DNA of 44,577 nt from Acetonema longum DSM 6540 (lineage in GTDB: Bacteria > Bacillota > Negativicutes > Sporomusales > Acetonemataceae): assembly GCF_000219125.1 (NCBI RefSeq), contig NZ_AFGF01000024.1, forward strand, positions 1 to 44,577, written 5' to 3'. Positions 41,883 to 44,577 of the stretch are shown here, piece after piece (within the stretch, counting starts at the first letter, position 1; the number at the start of each line of letters is the position of its first letter). The position numbers were made by a program, and so were the translations under genes. Below the pieces are notes generated by a model that was given only the letters and a program-made list of their open reading frames with translations, ran no database searches and was not told where the DNA came from.

Positions 41883-43172
41883 ATGCGGTACTGGTATTCC
41901 ATCCATAAATGGTCCAGCCTGATTTGCGCCCTTGTCATGCTCATGCTTTGCATCACCGGGCTGCCGCTCATTTTCCACGATGAGCTGGAAGACGCGTTGT
42001 ACGGCCGGCCGCATTTGGCGGCCCAGCCTTCTCTTTACAAAGATCCGGACACGCTTGTTGCAGCCGCTGCAGCTAAGTATCCGGCCTATAAGCCGCTCTG
42101 GGTCGGTATTGATTACGAAAAGCCGGAAGTTTTCGTCGGACTGGCTTCACCAAGCAACGGTGAAAATCCGTGGGTTACCCTGAACGCTTACTCGGGCGAA
42201 GTCATCACGACCTCGGAAACCGAGTCGCCGGGCAAGACCGCATTAACCTGGCTCTTCCGTTTACATGCCGATCTATTTGCCGGTTTGCCCGGACAGTTGT
42301 TTCTCGGCTTTATGGGTCTTTTATTCCTACTGGCCTTGGTATCCGGCAGCATCATCTACAAGCCGCTGATGCGTTTTACCGCCTTTGGCGCCATTCGCGC
42401 CGAGGGCTCGCCGCGTCAAAAATACGCCGATCTTCACAAGCTGCTGAGCATGGTGGCTTTGGTATGGGCCGTAGTGATGACGGGAACCGGCGTTTTACAT
42501 ACGCTGGCCTCCCCTTTATATACTCACTGGCAGACTACGTCTATACAGGCCCTGCTGACGCCTTACCAAAATCAACAGCCTACTTCTCATTTCATTCCTG
42601 CGCAGCAGGCTGTCGCCGCCGCCCGGGAAGCGTTTCCCGGCCAACGCGTCGCCTTTCTCTATTTTCCCAATGACCAGTGGGGCAGCCCATACCATTATAT
42701 GGTCTTTGCGACCGGCTCCACAGCGGTTACGGCTCACTGGTATACGCCGGCGCTGATTGATGCGGCAACCGGACAGCTAACCGCCGTCGCCGCTGTTCCC
42801 TGGTATATCCGCTTGCTGCAGCTCGCCCACCCTTTGCATTTCGGAAATTATGGCGGGCTGCCGTTGAAAATTCTGTGGGCCTTGCTGGATATCATCACGA
42901 TCGGCGTGATTGTCAGCGGGGTATACCTGTGGATATTGCGCAAACGGCCACAGCCGGCTACCGGTTCCGGGCTGACAGCCACAGAAGCTCCGCAGCCGCA
43001 ATCCACCTGGCAAATCTGGAAACTGCCTTTGCTGATAGGGTCCTTAACCCTCCTGGGTTGCGGCTCCGCACTGTTCGGAGCCGGAATCTGGCGGGGATTG
43101 TCCTGGTTGTCTCTCAGCTTGCCGCTGCTAACCGCCATAAAGTTATGGATGCATTCAAGGCAAAACCGTTGA
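41883..43172 (+). CDS. PepSY-associated transmembrane protein, iron-uptake-linked
   Basis: 429 residues with about four to six membrane segments and two PepSY domains (after the first and third segments): starts MRYWYSIHKWSSLICALVML, HADLFAGLPGQLFLGFMGLL and LQLAHPLHFGNYGGLPLKIL. Histidines in the membrane segments fit a heme-binding, flavin-free ferric-reductase-like role. Follows the receptor with 66 bases between and shares its iron control, so it probably reduces or handles the imported ferric siderophore. A 40-codon frame starts at its stop but is doubtful. Confidence 0.85.
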   Translation: MRYWYSIHKWSSLICALVMLMLCITGLPLIFHDELEDALYGRPHLAAQPSLYKDPDTLVAAAAAKYPAYKPLWVGIDYEKPEVFVGLASPSNGENPWVTLNAYSGEVITTSETESPGKTALTWLFRLHADLFAGLPGQLFLGFMGLLFLLALVSGSIIYKPLMRFTAFGAIRAEGSPRQKYADLHKLLSMVALVWAVVMTGTGVLHTLASPLYTHWQTTSIQALLTPYQNQQPTSHFIPAQQAVAAAREAFPGQRVAFLYFPNDQWGSPYHYMVFATGSTAVTAHWYTPALIDAATGQLTAVAAVPWYIRLLQLAHPLHFGNYGGLPLKILWALLDIITIGVIVSGVYLWILRKRPQPATGSGLTATEAPQPQSTWQIWKLPLLIGSLTLLGCGSALFGAGIWRGLSWLSLSLPLLTAIKLWMHSRQNR

Positions 43173-43295
43173 TGCGGACTATGAAAAGGCAAACACCTGC
43201 CTGCGCGTTTATTCCGCCATTACTCGTCTGCTGCTGGCTGAGGCCGCATGGACCGGTGCGGAGCCGACTTGGGGAATCATCCTGTTCTGCCTAAA

Positions 43296-43342
43296 CAAAC
43301 AACAGAGCAACGGACTTAATCTGTTCGTTGCTCTGTTGTTTG
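43296..43342 (+). terminator. terminator of the receptor/PepSY unit
   Basis: 17-base perfect stem CAAACAACAGAGCAACG (43296-43312) with its complement 43326-43342, 13-base loop; the downstream U run is weak. It ends the iron-acquisition operon. Confidence 0.7.
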
Positions 43343-43449
43343 TATTGCGTGGAAGCATTCTATGTTAATCACTTTCTTTTCCGAACACTGAATTCCTGTT
43401 TTAGTTAGTTTCTTCAAGACGTACTATTGAATTCAGAAACTACTATGTT

Positions 43450-43520
43450 TAAAAGTGGCCCTTTCACCATACTCGAAGTCCTAATCTTGTTGTCAATAAT
43501 CCCGTCTCCTGACACTTTTC
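43450..43520 (+). repeat. REP-like 70-base repeat copy A
   Basis: Contains AAAAGTGGCCCTTTCACCAT, ACTCGAAGTC and TTGTTGTCAATAATCCCGTC. Matches copy B (44162-44234) along its whole length with scattered changes, and copy C (about 43640-43680) in its last 35 bases. The stretch 43343-43732 holds no gene, only this and copy C. Confidence 0.6.
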
Positions 43521-43639
43521 AAGCGTCCCCTCGCTTCTTATAAACATACAGCGAGCCTTAACGAACTTTGTCCGTTGCTCTGCTTTTTTTGTTCACTTTA
43601 AAACAACGGTCAAAGAGCGAGCGGTCCCCAGCGTCAACT

Positions 43640-43680
43640 CCTATCGTTGTCAACAACCCCGTCCACTGACACTTCCAATT
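43640..43680 (+). repeat. REP-like repeat copy C (3' half)
   Basis: CTATCGTTGTCAACAACCCC followed by GTCCACTGACACTTCC, equal in pattern to the last half of copies A and B and to the minus-strand motif at 7005-7034. Confidence 0.5.
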
Positions 43681-43732
43681 AGTTGGTCTCTGATACTTCG
43701 TAACACCTTACTACCCTTGAACTAAACCTAAA

Positions 43733-44059
43733 TCAATCTCTATAGACGAAATCCAGTAATTTTGCTACACCAATTACGTTTGAGGCATTTTGAATCTTTA
43801 GGCTCATTCCTATTTTAATTAAAGGTTGAACAGCTTCATATGCTTCACTCGCTATTGTAGGAAATTCTACATTCACACAATATACCTTTTGGTAAAAAAG
43901 TTTATCACAAGAGAGATCATTTTTTATTGTTCCAGAAAATAGTAACCCCTCTCCAAAATTAAATGCTGGCCTTAAAGGGTATTGCGTTGTTATCCCATCA
44001 TTTTCAGTGTAATTTTTATTAGGGATATCAAATATGATTTCTGCCTTAATTATAAGCAT
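43733..44059 (-). CDS. hypothetical protein, possible EF-Tu domain-3-like fold
   Basis: 108 residues, soluble, no signal peptide. I do not recognise the family with certainty; the pattern MLIIKAEIIFDIPNKN, YPLRPAFNFGEGLLFSG and the closing IGMSLKIQNASNVIGVAKLL resembles the small beta-barrel domain 3 of EF-Tu, seen as free-standing small proteins in Firmicutes, some next to toxins. The start has GGAGG 6 bases upstream and is convincing. The gene is AT-rich and is flanked on both sides by REP-like repeats, so it is probably acquired. Confidence 0.55.
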   Translation of the reverse strand: MLIIKAEIIFDIPNKNYTENDGITTQYPLRPAFNFGEGLLFSGTIKNDLSCDKLFYQKVYCVNVEFPTIASEAYEAVQPLIKIGMSLKIQNASNVIGVAKLLDFVYRD

Positions 44060-44161
44060 AATATCCTCCTAGACAGCTTATCAGTACTTATGAATAATCT
44101 CCCGAATTATTTTATTAAATTCGCCTAACTTGTCAGCTTGTATAGTTACCGTACCATTTTT

Positions 44162-44234
44162 AAAAATGTGGCCCTTTCAGCATACCCGAGGTCTTTATCC
44201 CGTTGTCAGCAACCCAGTTCCCTGACACTTTCGT
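44162..44234 (+). repeat. REP-like 70-base repeat copy B
   Basis: Contains AAAATGTGGCCCTTTCAGCA, ACCCGAGGTC and CGTTGTCAGCAACCCAGTTC followed by CCTGACACTTTCG. Near-identical in layout to copy A. Confidence 0.6.
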
Positions 44235-44298
44235 TACCGGGCTTTTCGGAGCATGGTTATTACCTCTATTTTTGATAGTATCATTTACTTCATTCTCA

Positions 44299-44420
44299 TC
44301 AAGAGAACCGTCTCCGCGAGTCTTACAAGCTTTGGGCGCAGTGATGAATAAACTGTTGCGGCTTATTTTCTCAGTGTTAAAGAATAGCCAGGCCTTTCGC
44401 CTATTACATCCGCTGAGCAG
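44299..44420 (+). mobile_element. IS110-family-like transposase end fragment with RAYT-type motif
   Basis: The plus strand reads LQALGAVMNKLLRLIFSVLK then NSQAF, the style of an IS110-family transposase C-terminus; upstream AAGAGAACCGTCTCC (44299-44313) resembles the RAYT end at 17926-17945. No complete gene or terminal repeats are seen, so both are scars. Confidence 0.45.
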
Positions 44421-44577
44421 GTTCGGATTTTTCTGGATGGTAGGAAAAAAGCTGTGTAATCCAGGTATGAAAATGAAACATTCTTATTTCTTGACTTTAG
44501 TTAGCTAATCTGCGAGTCCCCCCTGTTGTACCTTTTTATAGCTACTCCTTGGAGAAAAATCCTCGACTGTAGTTAGA

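Noticed and set aside
43172-43372. 40-codon frame starting at the PepSY stop (TGATG) and an overlapping open frame through the terminator
   Set aside because: No ribosome site, two frames open at once, and one runs through the terminator stem; no recognisable family.
43450-44234. CRISPR array from the evenly similar repeats
   Set aside because: Only three copies, about 70 bases long, unevenly spaced and diverged, with a gene between them and no cas genes.
44203-44508. 101-codon plus-strand frame near the window end
   Set aside because: It starts inside REP-like repeat copy B and joins it to an IS110-like fragment, so it is a chance fusion of scars rather than a gene.

Overview
The window reads as chromosome of a diderm Firmicute, most likely Negativicutes (Sporomusaceae-like, anaerobic). 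Three things support this. It carries Firmicutes small-protein families (DUF1659 and DUF2922) and strong Gram-positive ribosome binding sites. It also carries outer-membrane genes (a TonB-dependent siderophore receptor plus a PepSY membrane protein). Its metabolism is fermentative amino-acid and organic-acid catabolism. Genus-level assignment is inference. No tRNA, rRNA, CRISPR array or complete insertion sequence was seen.

Layout. 0-5.9 kb: a leftward operon (four-carbon acid sugar kinase, cytoplasmic sialidase-like beta-propeller, iron alcohol dehydrogenase) divergent from a PrpR-type regulator whose AAA+ domain has lost its sigma-54 loop; the kinase, propeller and regulator genes look GC-richer than most of the window. 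6.2-7.2 kb: DUF1659/DUF2922 pair and a graveyard of gene fragments (RelE/ParE-like toxin end, DUF1016-like nuclease end, a REP-like repeat). 7.3-14.9 kb: a six-gene leftward operon (hydantoin/Asp-Glu racemase family, OPT transporter, DUF917, DUF1177, an unrecognised Cys-tailed protein, AroM family) headed by a separate PucR-type regulator. This is the best candidate for an undescribed pathway. 15.1-15.7 kb: antitoxin/Doc module. 15.9-18.0 kb: broken AraC regulator truncated by an IS1182-like remnant, a RidA/HxlR divergent pair, and a RAYT transposase remnant. 18.0-20.2 kb: AT-rich radical SAM gene and a HAD hydrolase.

20.7-28.9 kb: chemoreceptor, cysteine desulfidase-like enzyme with divergent LysR, then a leftward operon AbgT transporter, creatinase-like M24 hydrolase, UroD-family protein. 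29.4-35.7 kb: LysR divergent from a five-gene operon (aconitase-family large and small subunits, a leaderless ModA-like protein, CitMHS transporter, DUF401 permease). The leaderless protein is a candidate aconitate isomerase, so the operon may use trans-aconitate or a related tricarboxylate. 36.0-39.4 kb: second chemoreceptor, NlpC/P60 endopeptidase with a DUF2922 remnant behind it, and a 40-codon orphan frame. 39.4-43.3 kb: Fur-box promoter, TonB receptor, PepSY protein. 43.4-44.6 kb: repeat-rich tail with one small gene and an IS110-like remnant.

As a whole the window looks like a string of self-contained 'regulator + transporter + enzymes' nutrient cassettes, with two chemoreceptors beside them, separated by short scars of mobile elements and dead genes.
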